This document shows positions 20,691-33,930 of a stretch of DNA of 64,000 nucleotides, piece by piece. Below the pieces are notes generated by a model. It ran no database searches. It was not told the DNA's origin and saw nothing but the letters and a program-made list of their open reading frames with translations. Location: contig OY759261.1 in assembly GCA_963662155.1 (NCBI GenBank), positions 69,547,169 through 69,611,168 on the forward strand, given 5' to 3'. Each line of letters starts with the position of its first letter. Positions within the stretch are counted from its first letter, which is position 1. Source of the DNA: Lamellibrachia columna (lineage: Eukaryota > Annelida > Polychaeta > Sabellida > Siboglinidae). The position numbers and the translations under genes are program-made.

Positions 20691-22310
20691 TGCGGGTGGT
20701 GTTGACTAGTCACCAACCTTGCCAGACGACTCTCCTTGGGTAAGACAACAGGGTGTGGCAAGTCACACCCTCTCTCCAATCGGGCCTTCATTTCATTAGG
20801 AATGGGGTCGTCCCATTCACCGCTATCACGGACCAGCTCTGTTTCCTCATTAGCACACAGGGGGAAACCAGACCAAATGGGTCAAACACGGAACTGACCG
20901 TCGAGAGAATCCCACGCCGAGTAAGAGGTCTGTCCTTCACTTCAATCCGAAATTGGAACGTGTCCGACTCGATGCGTCATTGGATGCCAAGAGTCCGTTC
21001 GATGGATAGAGAGTCACAAGTAAAATCCAGATTCTGAGCATCCATGGCTCGTGGCTCAGGGGAGATGGCAGCAAGAATTTATTGGTTATTGCACATGTAT
21101 TTGTGCAAGTTGAAGCCACCTTTCTTGCACATGTTGCGGCGGCTTTCCACCAGCTGTAGGGCTTTTGCTGGTGTGGCCACATACTTGAGGCCGTTATCTA
21201 CGTAGAAATTGCTCCTGACAAAGTCTGCTGCAACCTTTCCACAGGCCTTTTCGAACTTGAGTCCATAGTTTGCACATCCAGGCGATGAAGTTGCACAGAA
21301 TAGATGCACTGTCATCCGATACTCCTTTGGTTCACTGTCCAAATTGCAGTTGTCCCACCATAAGAAACGCAGGAAGTTTCTGTCCTCCGGGTTGACTCCG
21401 ACCTAGTGATACATGCTTTCAATGTCACAACTTACTGCCACGGGCTCTTGACGGAACCTGCACTAGACGCCAGTCAAATTATTAGTTAAGCCTGGGCCTT
21501 GAAGTATGTGACGGTTCAGTACCTCACCCCTATATTCCGCGCTGCAATCAAAAACCACTCGTATCTTTCCTGGCTTCTTGGGGTGGTACACTCCGTGGTG
21601 TGGAATGTACCAGGTCCTTCCCTAAGCGATGGTCAATTCCTCAGCCGGCACAGGTTCCGCATATCCATGGGTGATTATCTCTGCCATGAACCTTGAGTAG
21701 TCCTTCCTGTACTGGCTGTCGCGTAGAAATTTACTCTTCAAGTAGGAAAGTCTCTTGATTGTCGGTTATTCGGCAGCTTGACATCGTCCCTGAAAGACAA
21801 TGACGTTTCAAAGTGTCCGTCATATCTCATATGCATTCCGTTGGAGAGCTTGTCCAGAAAACGACGGTCTTCAACAGATACACTTTTTTTTCTGACTTTC
21901 GCTCGTTCAAGTCAAGTTCGAACTTATTGCGCAGTGTCAAGGGCTGATCTCCGTAACGTGGGTGCGGAATGCCAAGTGACAACGTTTTTCTTTGGCTACA
22001 CTCACCAGCTGAGCATGTCTCAAGTCTCAAGTAGTATATACTCCAAACAGCCCAATCTTGAGCTAACGCAGGTGTATGGACCAACGGCTTTTAATGTCTC
22101 TTCCGAAAGACACGGGCAAAGTGGGGTGAACGAAATTGCCCAAGCTTCGAAACAGCGGAGGTGGAATCACCGTCCTCTCGGTCGACAGGCGGGTGCTCTA
22201 ACCATTATACCACCGCTTCCCTGTGAAGGGTCTACTATGCCAGCAATTCCCCAGCCAAGTGACGTGCGCACCGCCCATGGGTCGTCGCCACTTCCTGGTA
22301 TCAGCTCTCT
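20690..22310 (-). pseudogene. BEL/Pao LTR retrotransposon pol (RT), left fragment
   Basis: Read from right to left: a protease-to-RT linker with PWAVRTSLGWGIAGIVD beside the 22311 junction, then EYRMTVHLFCATSSPGCANY and FVRSNFYVDNGLK (RT catalytic box, with YVDN where YVDD is expected), then VFDPFGLVSP-like sequence near 20850. Frames change several times and stops are present, so it is dead. It belongs with the gag-protease piece at 36622-37400; a 14.3-kb insertion separates them. A SINE is nested at 22076-22222. Confidence 0.82.
22076..22222 (-). mobile_element. tRNA-derived SINE (second family) inside BEL/Pao
   Basis: On the minus strand it starts GCGGTGGTATAATGGTTAGA (A box) with GGTGATTCCACC (B-box-like), then a body with GGGCAATTTCGTTCACCCC and GTGTCTTTCGGAAGAGACAT plus AAAAGCCGTTGGTCC. 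The same body is found at 45921-46062, which defines a family. Confidence 0.75.
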
Positions 22311-22504
22311 CCCAGCAAACACATAACATTTTTATAACATTTTATAAAGGTTATATACATGTTATAACGAAAACATTTTTCAATAACATTTTGTAAATGT
22401 AAATAAAATGTTATGTAAAATTTCAGAAACATCATACAGATGTTTTTAAGATAACGTAATTTTACATTTTTCAGTGATGTTTTTAAAACATCATTAAAAC
22501 ATTC

Positions 22505-25500
22505 CCAGCAAACACAATAATGTTTTAAAAACATCAGAAAAATGTTTCCTCAAATGTCATAATAATGTTTTTTTTAATGTTATAATGATATAAAAATGTG
22601 TCATCTTGGAAACATTTGAAAAACATTTTTGAACAATGTTTTATTAAAACATATATATAATATCATGAAAACATTTTTGACAAAGGAACAAAACATCACA
22701 AAAATGTTATTTGAATGTTTTATTTAAAACATTTCACTTTGAAAGGTATCAGAAAAGCTTTGATTTTATGGCTGAGCCCAGCACACACAATACTGTTTTA
22801 AAAACATCAGAAAAATGTTTTCTAAAATGTCATAAAAATGTTTTTTTTAATGTTATAATGATATCAAAATGTGCCATCTTGGAAACATTTGAAAAACATT
22901 TTTGAACAATGTTTTATTAAAACATATATATAACATCATAAAAACATGTTTGACAAAGGAACATAAACATCACAAAAATGTTATTTTAATGTTTTATTGA
23001 AACATTTCACTTTGAAAGGTATCAGAAAAGCTTTGATTTTATGGCTGAGCCCAGCACACACAATACTGTTTTAAAAACATCAGAAAAATGTTTTCTAAAA
23101 TGTCATAAAAATGTTTTTTTTTAATGTTATAATGATATCAAAATGTGCCATCTTGGAAACATTTGAAAAACATTTTTGAACAATGTTTTATTAAAACATA
23201 TATATAACATCATGAAAAGATGTTTGACAAAGGAACATAAACATCACAAAAATTTTATTTGAATGTTTTATTTAAAACATTTCACTTTGAAAGGTATCAG
23301 AAAAGCTTTGATTTTATGGCTGAGCCCAGCAAACACAATACTGTTTTAAAAACATCAGAAAAATGTTTTCTAAAATGTCATAAAAATGTTTTCTTTTAAT
23401 GTTATAATAATATCAAAATGTGTCATCTTGGAAACATTTGAAAAACATTGTTGAACAATGTTTTATTAAAACATATATATAACATCATGAAAACATGTTT
23501 GACAAAGGAACATAAACATCACAAAAATGTTATTTTAATGTTTTATTAAAACATTTCACTTTGAAAGGTATCAGAAAAGCTTTGATTTTATGGCTGAGCC
23601 CAGCACACACAATACTGTTTTAAAAACATCAGAAAAATGTTTTCTAAAATGTCATAAAAATGTTTTTTTTAATGTTATAATGATATCAAAATGTGCCATC
23701 TTGGAAACATTTGAAAAACATTTTTGAACAATGTTTTATTAAAACATATATATAATATCATGAAAACATTTTTGACAAAGGAACAAAAACATCACAAAAA
23801 TGTTATTTGAATGTTTTATTTAAAACATTTCACTTTGAAAGGTATCAGAAAAGCTTTGATTTTATGGCTGAGCCCAGCACACACAATACTGTTTTAAAAA
23901 CATAAGAAAAATGTTTTCTAAAATGTCCCAACAATTTTTTTTTAATGTTATAATGATATCAAAATGTGCCATCTTGGAAACATTTAAAAAACATTTTTGA
24001 ACAATGTTTTATTAAAACATATATATAACATCATGAAAACATGTTTGACAAAGGAACATAAACATCACAAAAATGTTATTTTAATGTTTTATTGAAACAT
24101 TTCACTTTGAAAGGTATCAGAAAAGCTTTGATTTTATGGCTGAGCCCAGCACACACAATACTGTTTTAAAAACATCAGAAAAATGTTTTCTAAAATGTCA
24201 TAAAAATGTTTTTTTTTAATGTTATAATGATATCAAAATGTGCCATCTTGGAAACATTTGAAAAACATTTTTGAACAATGTTTTATTAAAACATATATAT
24301 AACATCATGAAAAGATGTTTGACAAAGGAACATAAACATCACAAAAATGTTATTTGAATGTTTTATTTAAAACATTTCACTTTGAAAGGTATCAGAAAAG
24401 CTTTGATTTTATGGCTGAGCCCAGCAAACACAATACTGTTTTAAAAACATCAGAAAAATGTTTTCTAAAATGTCATAAAAATGTTTTCTTTTAATGTTAT
24501 AATAATATCAAAATGTGTCATCTTGGAAACATTTGAAAAACATTGTTGAACAATGTTTTATTAAAACATATATATAACATCATGAAAACATGTTTGACAA
24601 AGGAACATAAACATCACAAAATTTTTATTTTAATGTTTTATTAAAACATTTCACTTTGAAAGGTATCAGAAAAGCTTTGATTTTATGGTTGAACCCAGCA
24701 AACACAATACTGTTTTAAAAACATCAGATAAATGTTTTCTAAAATGTCATAAAAATGTTTTTTTTTAATGTTATAATGATATCAAAATGTGCCATCTTGG
24801 AAACATTTGAAAAACATTTTTGAACAATGTTTTATTAAAACATATATATATAACATCATGAAAACATGTTTGACAAAGGAACATAAACATCAGAAAAATT
24901 TTATTTTAATGTTTTATTGAAACATTTCACTTTGAAAGATATCAGAAAAGCTTTGATTTTATGGCTGAGCCCAGCACACACAATACTGTTTTAAAAACAT
25001 CAGAAAAATGTTTTCTAAAATGTCATAAAAATGTGTTTTTTAATGTTATAATGATATCAAAATGTGCCATCTTGGAAACATTTGAAAAACATTTTTGAAC
25101 AATGTTTTATTAAAACATATATATAACATCATGAAAAGATGTTTGACAAAGGAACATAAACATCACAAAAATGTTATTTGAATGTTTTATTTAAAACATT
25201 TCACTTTGAAAGGTATCAGAAAAGCTTTGATTTTATGGCTGAGCCCAGCAAACACAATACTGTTTTAAAAACATAAGAAAAATGTTTTCTAAAATGTCAT
25301 AAAAATGTTTTCTTTTAATGTTATAATAATATCAAAATGTGTCATCTTGGAAACATTTGAAAAACATTGTTGAACAATGTTTTATTAAAACATATATATA
25401 ACATCATGAAAACATGTTTGACAAAGGAACATAAACATCACAAAATTTTTATTTTAATGTTTTATTAAAACATTTCACTTTGAAAGGTATCAGAAAAGCT

Positions 25501-28500
25501 TTGATTTTATGGTTGAACCCAGCAAACACAATACTGTTTTAAAAACATCAGATAAATGTTTTCTAAAATGTCATAAAAATGTTTTTTTTTAATGTTATAA
25601 TGATATCAAAATGTGCCATCTTGGAAACATTTGAAAAACATTTTTGAACAATGTTTTATTAAAACATATATATATAACATCATGAAAACATGTTTGACAA
25701 AGGAACATAAACATCAGAAAAATTTTATTTTAATGTTTTATTGAAACATTTCACTTTGAAAGGTATCAGAAAAGCTTTGATTTTATGGCTGAGCCCAGCA
25801 CACACAATACTGTTTTAAAAACATCAGAAAAATGTTTTCTAAAATGTCATAAAAATGTGTTTTTTAATGTTATAATGATATCAAAATGTGCCATCTTGGA
25901 AACATTTGAAAAACATTTTTGAACAATGTTTTATTAAAACATATATATAACATCATGAAAACATGTTTGACAAAGGAACATAAACATCAGAAAAATGTTA
26001 TGTTAATGTTTTATTAAAACATTTCATTTTGAAAGGTATCAGAAAAGCTTTGATTTTATGGTTGAACCCAGCAAACACAATACTGTTTTAAAAACATCAG
26101 AAAAATGTTTTCTAAAATGTCATAAAAATGTTTTTTTTTAATGTTATAATGATATCAAAATGTGCCATCTTGGAAACATTTGAAAAACATTTTTGAACAA
26201 TGTTTTATTAAAACATATATATAACATCATGAAAACATGTTTGACAAAGGAACATAAACATCAGAAAAATGTTATTTTAATGTTTTATTAAAACATTTCA
26301 CTTTGAAAGGTATCAGAAAAGCTTTGATTTTATGGTTGAACCCAGCAAACACAATACTGTTTTAAAAACATCAGATAAATGTTTTCTAAAATGTCATAAA
26401 AATGTTTTTTTTAATGTTATAATGATATCAAAATGTGCCATCTTGGAAACATTTGAAAAACATTTTTGAACAATGTTTTATTAAAACATATATATAACAT
26501 CATGAAAACATGTTTGACAAAGGAACATAAACATCACAAAAATGTTATTTGAATGTTTTATTTAAAACATTTCACTTTGAAAGGTATCAGAAAAAGCTTT
26601 GATTTTATGGCTGAGCCCAGCAAACACAATACTGTTTTAAAAACATAAGAATTTTTTTTCTAAAATGTCATAAAAATGTTTTCTTTTAATGTTATAATAA
26701 TATCAAAATGTGTCATCTTGGAAACATTTGAAAAACATTGTTGAACAATGTTTTATTAAAACATATATATAACATCATAAAAACATTTTTGACAAAGGAA
26801 CAAAACATCACAAAAATGTTATTTTAATGTTTTATTAAAACATTTCACTTTGAAAGGTATCAGAAAAGCTTCGATTTTATGGCTGAGCCCAGCAAACACA
26901 ATACTGTTTTAAAAACATAAGAAAAATGTTTTCTAAAATGTCATAAAAAAAATTTTTTTTACTGTTATAATGATATCAAAATGTTCCATCTTGGAAACAT
27001 TTGAAAAACATTTTTGAACAATGTTTTATTAAAACATATATATAACATCATGAAAAGAAATTGACAAAGGAACATAAACATCACAAAAATGTTATTTGAA
27101 TGTTTTATTTAAAACATTTCACTTTGAAAGGTATCAGAAAAGCTTTGATTTAATGGCTGAGCCCAGCAAACAAAATACTGTTTTAAAAACATCAGAAAAA
27201 TGTTTTCTAAAATGTCAAACAAAAATCTTTGTAATGTTATAATGATATCAAAATGTGCCATCTTGGAAACATTTGAAAAACATTTTTGAACAATGTTTTA
27301 TTAAAACATATATATAACATCATAAAAAACATGTTTGACAAAGGAACATAAACATCACAAAAATGTTATTTTAATGTGTTATTAAAACATTTCACTTTGA
27401 AAGGTATCAGAAAAGCTTTGATTTTATGGCTGAACCCAGCAAACACAATACTGTTTTAAAAACATCAGAAAAATGTTTTCTAAAATGTCATAAAAATGTT
27501 TTCTTTTAATGTTATAATAATATCAAAATGTGTCATCTTGGAAACATTTGAAAAACATTGTTGAACAATGTTTTATTAAAACATATATATAATATCATGA
27601 AAACATGTTTGACAAAGGAACATAAACATCACAAAAATGTTATTTTAATGTTTTATTAAAACATTTCACTTTGAAAGGTATCAGAAAAGCTTTGATTTTA
27701 TGGCTGAGCCCAGTAAACACAATACTGTTTTAAAAACATAAGAAAAATGTTTTCTAAAATGTCATACAATTTTTTTTTAATGTTATAATGATATCAAAAT
27801 GTGCCATCTTGGAAACATTTGAAAAACATTTTTGAACAATGTTTTATTAAAACATATATATAACATCATAAAAAACATGTTTGACAAAGGAACATAAACA
27901 TCACAAAAATGTTATTTTAATGTGTTATTAAAACATTTCACTTTGAAAGGTATCAGAAAAGCTTTGATTTTATGGCTGAACCCAGCAAACACAATACTGT
28001 TTTAAAAACATAAGAAAAATGTTTTCTAAAATGTCATAAAAATGTTTTCTTTTAATGTTATAATAATATCAAAATGTGTCATCTTGGAAACATTTGAAAA
28101 ACATTGTTGAACAATGTTTTATTAAAACATATATATAACATCATGAAAACATGTTTGACAAAGGAACATAAACATCACAAAATTTTTATTTTAATGTTTT
28201 ATTAAAACATTTCACTTTGAAAGGTATCAGAAAAGCTTTGATTTTATGGTTGAACCCAGCAAACACAATACTGTTTTAAAAACATCAGATAAATGTTTTC
28301 TAAAATGTCATAAAAATGTTTTTTTTAATGTTATAATGATATCAAAATGTGCCATCTTGGAAACATTTGAAAAACATTTTTGAACAATGTTTTATTAAAA
28401 CATATATATATAACATCATGAAAACATGTTTGACAAAGGAACATAAACATCAGAAAAATTTTATTTTAATGTTTTATTGAAACATTTCACTTTGAAAGGT

Positions 28501-31500
28501 ATCAGAAAAGCTTTGATTTTATGGCTGAGCCCAGCACACACAATACTGTTTTAAAAACATCAGAAAAATGTTTTCTAAAATGTCATAAAAATGTGTTTTT
28601 TAATGTTATAATGATATCAAAATGTGCCATCTTGGAAACATTTGAAAAACATTTTTGAACAATGTTTTATTAAAACATATATATAACATCATGAAAACAT
28701 GTTTGACAAAGGAACATAAACATCAGAAAAATGTTATGTTAATGTTTTATTAAAACATTTCATTTTGAAAGGTATCAGAAAAGCTTTGATTTTATGGTTG
28801 AACCCAGCAAACACAATACTGTTTTAAAAACATCAGAAAAATGTTTTCTAAAATGTCATAAAAATGTTTTTTTTTAATGTTATAATGATATCAAAATGTG
28901 CCATCTTGGAAACATTTGAAAAACATTTTTGAACAATGTTTTATTAAAACATATATATAACATCATGAAAACATGTTTGACAAAGGAACATAAACATCAG
29001 AAAAATGTTATTTTAATGTTTTATTAAAACATTTCACTTTGAAAGGTATCAGAAAAGCTTTGATTTTATGGTTGAACCCAGCAAACACAATACTGTTTTA
29101 AAAACATCAGATAAATGTTTTCTAAAATGTAATAAAAATGTTTTTTTTAATGTTATAATGATATCAAAATGTGCCATCTTGGAAACATTTGAAAAACATT
29201 TTTGAACAATGTTTTATTAAAACATATATATAACATCATGAAAACATGTTTGACAAAGGAACATAAACATCACAAAAATGTTATTTGAATGTTTTATTTA
29301 AAACATTTCACTTTGAAAGGTATCAGAAAAAGCTTTGATTTTATGGCTGAGCCCAGCAAACACAATACTGTTTTAAAAACATAAGAATTTTTTTTCTAAA
29401 ATGTCATAAAAATGTTTTCTTTTAATGTTATAATAATATCAAAATGTGTCATCTTGGAAACATTTGAAAAACATTGTTGAACAATGTTTTATTAAAACAT
29501 ATATATAACATCATAAAAACATTTTTGACAAAGGAACAAAACATCACAAAAATGTTATTTTAATGTTTTATTAAAACATTTCACTTTGAAAGGTATCAGA
29601 AAAGCTTCGATTTTATGGCTGAGCCCAGCAAACACAATACTGTTTTAAAAACATAAGAAAAATGTTTTCTAAAATGTCATAAAAATGTGTTTTTTAATGT
29701 TATAATGATATCAAAATGTGCCATCTTGGAAACATTTGAAAAACATTTTTGAACAATGTTTTATTAAAACATATATATAACATCATGAAAACATGTTTGA
29801 CAAAGGAACATAAACATCAGAAAAATGTTATGTTAATGTTTTATTAAAACATTTCATTTTGAAAGGTATCAGAAAAGCTTTGATTTTATGGTTGAACCCA
29901 GCAAACACAATACTGTTTTAAAAACATCAGAAAAATGTTTTCTAAAATGTCATAAAAATGTTTTTTTTTAATGTTATAATGATATCAAAATGTGCCATCT
30001 TGGAAACATTTGAAAAACATTTTTGAACAATGTTTTATTAAAACATATATATAACATCATGAAAACATGTTTGACAAAGGAACATAAACATCAGAAAAAT
30101 GTTATTTTAATGTTTTATTAAAACATTTCACTTTGAAAGGTATCAGAAAAGCTTTGATTTTATGGTTGAACCCAGCAAACACAATACTGTTTTAAAAACA
30201 TCAGATAAATGTTTTCTAAAATGTAATAAAAATGTTTTTTTTAATGTTATAATGATATCAAAATGTGCCATCTTGGAAACATTTGAAAAACATTTTTGAA
30301 CAATGTTTTATTAAAACATATATATAACATCATGAAAACATGTTTGACAAAGGAACATAAACATCACAAAAATGTTATTTGAATGTTTTATTTAAAACAT
30401 TTCACTTTGAAAGGTATCAGAAAAAGCTTTGATTTTATGGCTGAGCCCAGCAAACACAATACTGTTTTAAAAACATAAGAATTTTTTTTCTAAAATGTCA
30501 TAAAAATGTTTTCTTTTAATGTTATAATAATATCAAAATGTGTCATCTTGGAAACATTTGAAAAACATTGTTGAACAATGTTTTATTAAAACATATATAT
30601 AACATCATAAAAACATTTTTGACAAAGGAACAAAACATCACAAAAATGTTATTTTAATGTTTTATTAAAACATTTCACTTTGAAAGGTATCAGAAAAGCT
30701 TCGATTTTATGGCTGAGCCCAGCAAACACAATACTGTTTTAAAAACATAAGAAAAATGTTTTCTAAAATGTCATAAAAAAATTTTTTTTTACTGTTATAA
30801 TGATATCAAAATGTTCCATCTTGGAAACATTTGAAAAACATTTTTGAACAATGTTTTATTAAAACATATATATAACATCATGAAAAGAAATTGACAAAGG
30901 AACATAAACATCACAAAAATGTTATTTGAATGTTTTATTTAAAACATTTCACTTTGAAAGGTATCAGAAAAGCTTTGATTTAATGGCTGAGCCCAGCAAA
31001 CAAAATACTGTTTTAAAAACATCAGAAAAATGTTTTCTAAAATGTCAAACAAAAATCTTTGTAATGTTATAATGATATCAAAATGTGCCATCTTGGAAAC
31101 ATTTGAAAAACATTTTTGAACAATGTTTTATTAAAACATATATATAACATCATAAAAAACATGTTTGACAAAGGAACATAAACATCACAAAAATGTTATT
31201 TTAATGTGTTATTAAAACATTTCACTTTGAAAGGTATCAGAAAAGCTTTGATTTTATGGCTGAACCCAGCAAACACAATACTGTTTTAAAAACATAAGAA
31301 AAATGTTTTCTAAAATGTCATAAAAATGTTTTCTTTTAATGTTATAATAATATCAAAATGTGTCATCTTGGAAACATTTGAAAAACATTGTTGAACAATG
31401 TTTTATTAAAACATACATATAATATCATGAAAACATGTTTGACAAAGGAACATAAACATCACAAAAATGTTATTTTAATGTTTTATTAAAACATTTCACT

Positions 31501-31826
31501 TTGAAAGGTATCAGAAAAGCTTCGATTTAATGGCTGAGCCCAGCAAACACAATACTGTTTTAAAAACATAAGAAAAATGTTTTCTAAAATGTCATAAAAA
31601 AATTTTTTTTTACTGTTATAATGATATCAAAATGTTCCATCTTGGAAACATTTGAAAAACATTGTTGAACAATGTTTTATTAAAACATATATATATAACA
31701 TCATAAAAACACTTTTGACAAAGGAACATAAACATCACAATAATGTTATTTTAATGTTTTTTTATTACAACATTTCACTTTGAAAATAAGGTATCAGAAA
31801 AGGTTTGATTTTATGGCTGTGCACAG
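22505..31826 (+). repeat. ~34 x 274-bp tandem array of the element's own terminal repeat
   Basis: Units of about 274 bp start CCCAGCAAACACAATACTG (or CAGCACACAC) and end GCTTTGATTTTATGGCTGAG. The unit start equals the 14.3-kb element's terminus. Starts 22777, 23050, 23325 and 23599 illustrate the period. Variant units recur at fixed spacing (TAAGAATTTTTTTTC near 26645, 29385 and 30478; AAAAGAAATTGACAAAGG near 27053 and 30888), showing higher-order duplication. No open frame longer than noise. Confidence 0.95.
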
Positions 31827-31949
31827 CTTGTGGCTGATTCTAGCCTTACGAAGCAGGGCAATCAAACCAAGAAGGCCACATATTTGGAGAGATCAATCCA
31901 CAAGCTGACGTTGTTGGTGGAAAACGGAGCAGATGTAGACTCCAAATAG
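31827..31949 (+). CDS. Unidentified terminal exon-like frame (40 residues)
   Basis: After an acceptor-like GTGCACAG the frame reads LVADSSLTKQGNQTKKATYL, then ERSIHKLTLLVENGADVDSK and TAG. Composition (Lys/Glu/Leu helix, no low complexity) is coding-like and unlike its AT-rich surroundings. It could be the last exon of a captured host gene. I do not recognise the protein, and no upstream partner exon is visible within 9 kb. Confidence 0.4.
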   Translation, partial: LVADSSLTKQGNQTKKATYLERSIHKLTLLVENGADVDSK

Positions 31950-32215
31950 TTGTACTCTGCCTTACATAGACTCCAAATAGTTGCACTCTGCCTTACATAG
32001 ACTCCAAATAGTTGTACTCTGCCTTACATAGGCTCCAAATAGTTGTACTCTGCCTTAATTTTACATAGACTCCAAATAGTTGTACTCTGCCTTACATAGA
32101 CTCCAAATAGTTGTACTCTGCCTACATAGACTCTAAATAGTTGTACTCTGCCTACATAGACTCCAAATAGTTGTACTCTGCCTTACATAGACTCCAAATA
32201 GTTGTACTCTGCCTA
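31936..32215 (+). repeat. 9 x ~31-bp minisatellite seeded on a stop codon
   Basis: GACTCCAAATAGTTGTACTC plus TGCCTTACATA is repeated about nine times. The first copy contains the last codons and the TAG of the frame ending at 31949. Confidence 0.9.
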
Positions 32216-32793
32216 CGGGTGGGAGTAAAGAACTGACTATTTCGTTTCTGAGAAAAATCACATAATCTGCACGAAACCAGTCGCATGTCGCAAGAGATCG
32301 TTTTCTGCTACAGCCCAAAATGCATGGGACGGCTTAGATTTACGATTTTTGTATTATTGTACTTCTTGCTTCTAAAATGTATTTACTTTCATATGCCAAA
32401 CTATCATATGTGAAAGGTTTATTTAAATAGCTTAATAAAAGCCGTATTTAGAAGCTGGTAATTAAACATGCGCCGCTGAACAAGAACAATGTCGCGACAT
32501 AACCCATTTTCGAGGACCGCGCGCCATTGCTGCTCTTGGAATTTCCCCAACATAATGGGTATCCCCAGAAAGCGCTTCATCTCTGCTATACGTCAGAGGA
32601 AACTGAATTAGCGGGTCTTTTGAATTCAACCAATCACGAACGTCTGAAAGGGTGCCCCCGTAGTAAACAACCAAGCGCAGTTGCTATCACGTGACCAGAC
32701 TGCCGTTAGTCATAGGCTGATCATTGCTCGAGCATGCGCACCGCGCCGTTTTATCGGCTTACGCGTCATCGCGTACAAGTCAACTTTTCAACA
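32216..32793. other. Element interior, no gene recognised; possible promoter region
   Basis: GC content rises towards 32700-32800 just before the ATG at 32794, as would suit a promoter. A minus-strand frame at 32462-32674 has no known domain. Confidence 0.35.
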
Positions 32794-33077
32794 ATGGCAA
32801 CGGGAATCGCTCAACTTTTGAACACTTCGGGTGGGGATGCAGACAAATTGCACGATTTGCTACTTGACTACGTACTGGACTTTGACAGTGGAGACGATGA
32901 CTCGATACTTGACGACGACGACAGGGACTGTCCTACAGACGATGACGACGACTTTGAGTTTGACATGACAAGGGGAGACTTCGACTCGGCTATGCCTATG
33001 GTATGGACGTAGCGATGGCATTGCCTGAAGTTGTGATGGGCGAGGAGGAGGAACGCCAAAACGTGTCAGCTTATCGG
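32794..33077 (+). pseudogene. Acidic first exon of the element-borne gene, probably frameshifted
   Basis: ATG at 32794 (context CAACAATGG) opens MATGIAQLLNTSGGDADKLH and then a very acidic stretch (DFDSGDDDS, DDDDRDCPTDDDDDFEF). That frame stops at 33012. A second frame carries PEVVMGEEEERQNVSAYR up to a GTACGT donor at 33078, so a single indel near 33000 may have split one exon. Alternatively the GTATGG at 33000 is a donor. The function is unknown. Acidic tracts alone do not define a family. Confidence 0.4.
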
Positions 33078-33930
33078 TACGTATAGTTGAATAACAAATC
33101 ACTTATTGTTTATATGTGACAAATAAACTCAATCTAGCCATTGCTATTAATATCAACCGTAGTGACAACGGGTCTGCGAAGCCGAAGACTGGCAACTGTT
33201 GTTTACGTTTTTCACGGACAGCTGTCAGTGCCCGAGCTGTCATCCGTCGATGCGACGACGGCACGTATACACTTCACCGTTGCTTTCACATTAATTAAAA
33301 TTACAATATAATTATAACTGTACATATTTGAAACATTGAACATTCATTTTGTTATCCCAGTATTTAATTATAAAAACAACTACTGTCACTGCCGTTTGTG
33401 TTGCAGCTGTCAATGTAAAAAAGTAAAACAACTACCTTTTTATTGTGCCATAAAAAGTCAAATACTTAACTTGGATCATTATTCTTTCAGTATGATTGAC
33501 AACTAGTGTGTTACAACAACTCTGTGAAATTTAATTGAGATCAGGTAATAAGTAGTGGTGGTAACCAAGGACTAAGTCCAATTTATGTCATGAAAAAAGC
33601 ACGCTGTCATATGTACTTTCCCAAATGTTATCCTTGTCAAATATAAGGCTAATCTACCAACTTAACACTGTGTAGATCTGAGACAGTTGTGTCCAGTGAC
33701 ATTACTTATTTTGTGTAATCATCACTATAGCAAGGGGTGGTAGTAGTACTACACTACCCCTAGCAGCAACACTAATTAAGTTCCAAGTTTCAACAGGGTT
33801 ATCTGCCAGCTAGGGGTACTGTTGTACAACTGTCCATTTAGTAGGGGATTGGCCAACATATAACATCTGCCATGACTTATCTTCTTTATCATTAGTTATA
33901 GAGGAATTTTTTTTGAGCAGGATATAGACG

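Noticed and set aside
21778..22326. Plus-strand 182-codon frame
   Set aside because: Antisense to the BEL/Pao remnant and to the SINE at 22076-22222.
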